From Nitrospira defluvii (GTDB lineage Bacteria; Nitrospirota; Nitrospiria; Nitrospirales; Nitrospiraceae): a stretch of DNA of 64,000 nt. The notes under the pieces were generated by a model. The model was not told where the DNA came from. It made no database searches and worked only from the letters and a program-made list of their open reading frames with translations. Below are positions 63,067 to 64,000 of the stretch, in pieces; the stretch's first letter is position 1, and every line of letters begins with the position of its first letter. The translations under genes were made by a program, and so were the position numbers. The stretch lies in NCBI RefSeq assembly GCF_905220995.1, contig NZ_CAJNBJ010000002.1, positions 186,001 to 250,000 of the forward strand, given 5' to 3'.

Positions 63067-64000
63067 ATGTCATTAATCTGGTGCTCCATCTCCGGCCACG
63101 GCTATGGCCATGCTGCGCAGGTCGTGCCGGTCCTGAACACCCTGGCTCGGCGGGCCCCACACCTGAAGGCCCTCCTCCGGACCTCGCTCCCGTCCACCTT
63201 CTTCGAACCTCGCCTGAAGCTGACGTGGGAATTGAGTCCTGCTCAGCAGGATATCGGTTGCATTCAGAACGGCCCCCTCACCATCGACGTGCCTGGAACC
63301 TGGGAGGCCCACCGGGCACTTCATACAGAGTGGGATCAGAAAATCGAGACGGAAGCCGCCTTGATTCGTGAGGCACATCCGGCTGTGGTCCTCTCGGATA
63401 TTTCCCACCTCGGAATCGCCGCCGGAGCCGCGGCCGGGATCCCGACCATCGGCCTCTCTTCCCTCTCCTGGGATCTCGTCCTCGAACCGTTCGTCGATCC
63501 CGCGATACCGGAACACGCCGTGATCTTGCGACAGATCCGCGATGCGTACGGCAAGGCCGATCGATTCCTGCGTGTGACACCGGGCCTGGCGATGACGGCA
63601 TTTCGAGCCATGGACGACATCGGCCCCATTGCGGAACCAAGCACTCCAGAGCGTATGACACTCCGTCGATCACTCGGCGCGGACGATGCAGACCGGATCA
63701 TCCTCGTCGGGTTCGGCGGGATTCCGCTCGACACGCTCCCGTTCGAACGAATGGCACGCATGCCTGCCAGCCGCTTCATCTTTGACGGCCCCGTCCCGAA
63801 GGGATCTTCGCGAGTCGTCCCGCTCTCTGCGCTGGGCCTCCCGTTCAAACAGGTCCTGGCATCGGCGGACCTTATCCTCACGAAGCCCGGGTACGGCACG
63901 ATCGTCGAATCCGTCGCGCTCGGCATTCCCGTCGTCTACGTACGCCGCTATAATTTCGCCGACGAGCAGTCGCTGGTAGACTATCTCCATCATTATGGAC
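63067..64000 (+). CDS. glycosyltransferase-like protein (GT-B fold), truncated by window edge
   Basis: At least 311 codons from ATG 63067, still open at the right edge. No good Shine-Dalgarno precedes this ATG; a TTG at 63022 with GAGGG is an alternative start. The N-terminal half has ISGHGYGHAAQVVPVLNTLA, typical of the sugar-nucleotide GT-B domain opening, and VVLSDISHLGIAAGAAAGIP. The C-terminal part has LILTKPGYGTIVESVALGIP followed by VVYVRRYNFADEQSL, a pattern seen in MurG/UGT-like glycosyltransferases and in related sugar-phosphate proteins. The acceptor is unknown. Confidence 0.75.
   Translation, partial: MSLIWCSISGHGYGHAAQVVPVLNTLARRAPHLKALLRTSLPSTFFEPRLKLTWELSPAQQDIGCIQNGPLTIDVPGTWEAHRALHTEWDQKIETEAALIREAHPAVVLSDISHLGIAAGAAAGIPTIGLSSLSWDLVLEPFVDPAIPEHAVILRQIRDAYGKADRFLRVTPGLAMTAFRAMDDIGPIAEPSTPERMTLRRSLGADDADRIILVGFGGIPLDTLPFERMARMPASRFIFDGPVPKGSSRVVPLSALGLPFKQVLASADLILTKPGYGTIVESVALGIPVVYVRRYNFADEQSLVDYLHHYG

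Overview
The window is a GC-rich bacterial chromosome segment that best fits a Nitrospira-like (Nitrospirota) chemolithoautotroph. This rests on gene content: two DabA-type inorganic-carbon uptake proteins with one DabB-like NuoL homologue, TreY plus GlgC/GlgX storage-sugar genes, a CCP/MauG-type diheme cytochrome, many stress proteins and many two-component regulators. No rRNA, tRNA, phage, insertion sequence or CRISPR was seen. The taxonomic call is inference; no marker gene is present.

Layout. 1-13.2 kb is a stress and envelope region: a PepSY protein, CsbD, GlgX, a ferritin-like protein, a CBS protein, Fe/Mn superoxide dismutase, two convergent LuxR-type response regulators, a beta-barrel protein, a basic protein, a Pro-rich secreted protein, a methyltransferase, a glycosyltransferase and two PRC-barrel proteins. 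13.4-17.6 kb holds treY and glgC, which with glgX point to glycogen and trehalose metabolism. 17.7-21.1 kb has a diheme cytochrome, a zinc-ribbon protein, a three-repeat secreted protein and a DUF2294-like protein. 21.4-24.4 kb has an isocitrate dehydrogenase with a small downstream gene, then folC. 24.6-38.3 kb is a carbon-uptake region on the minus strand: dabB-like, dabA2, a PII-like gene, a soluble PAS/GAF histidine kinase, a sigma-54 activator, cysD and dabA1. 38.6-45.0 kb is a heavy-metal RND efflux operon (His-rich protein, CzcC, CzcB, CzcA). 45.2-50.8 kb has a lone receiver, a VanZ-like protein, an unknown gene, a SagB-type double nitroreductase, a VIT/CCC1 transporter and an HDOD protein. 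50.9-60.7 kb is a minus-strand operon for a DUF4347/cadherin-repeat surface protein with TolC, an HlyD-like adaptor, a GAF-HlyD fusion and an M50 metalloprotease-HlyD fusion, with no ABC ATPase. 61-64 kb has small TPR and unknown genes and a glycosyltransferase-like gene that runs off the edge.

Three things stand out. (1) The M50/HlyD/GAF-HlyD/TolC/DUF4347 cluster looks like an export and processing pathway that lacks the ABC motor of type I secretion, and its client carries a possible His/Cys protease dyad. (2) A 16-bp palindrome family, CTAG-N8-CTAG, recurs 56-128 bp upstream of about ten start codons, mostly stress or envelope genes, and suggests a regulon; the two local LuxR-type regulators are candidate binders. 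(3) The carbon-uptake locus couples two intact DabA proteins to a PII-like protein and a sigma-54 two-component system.
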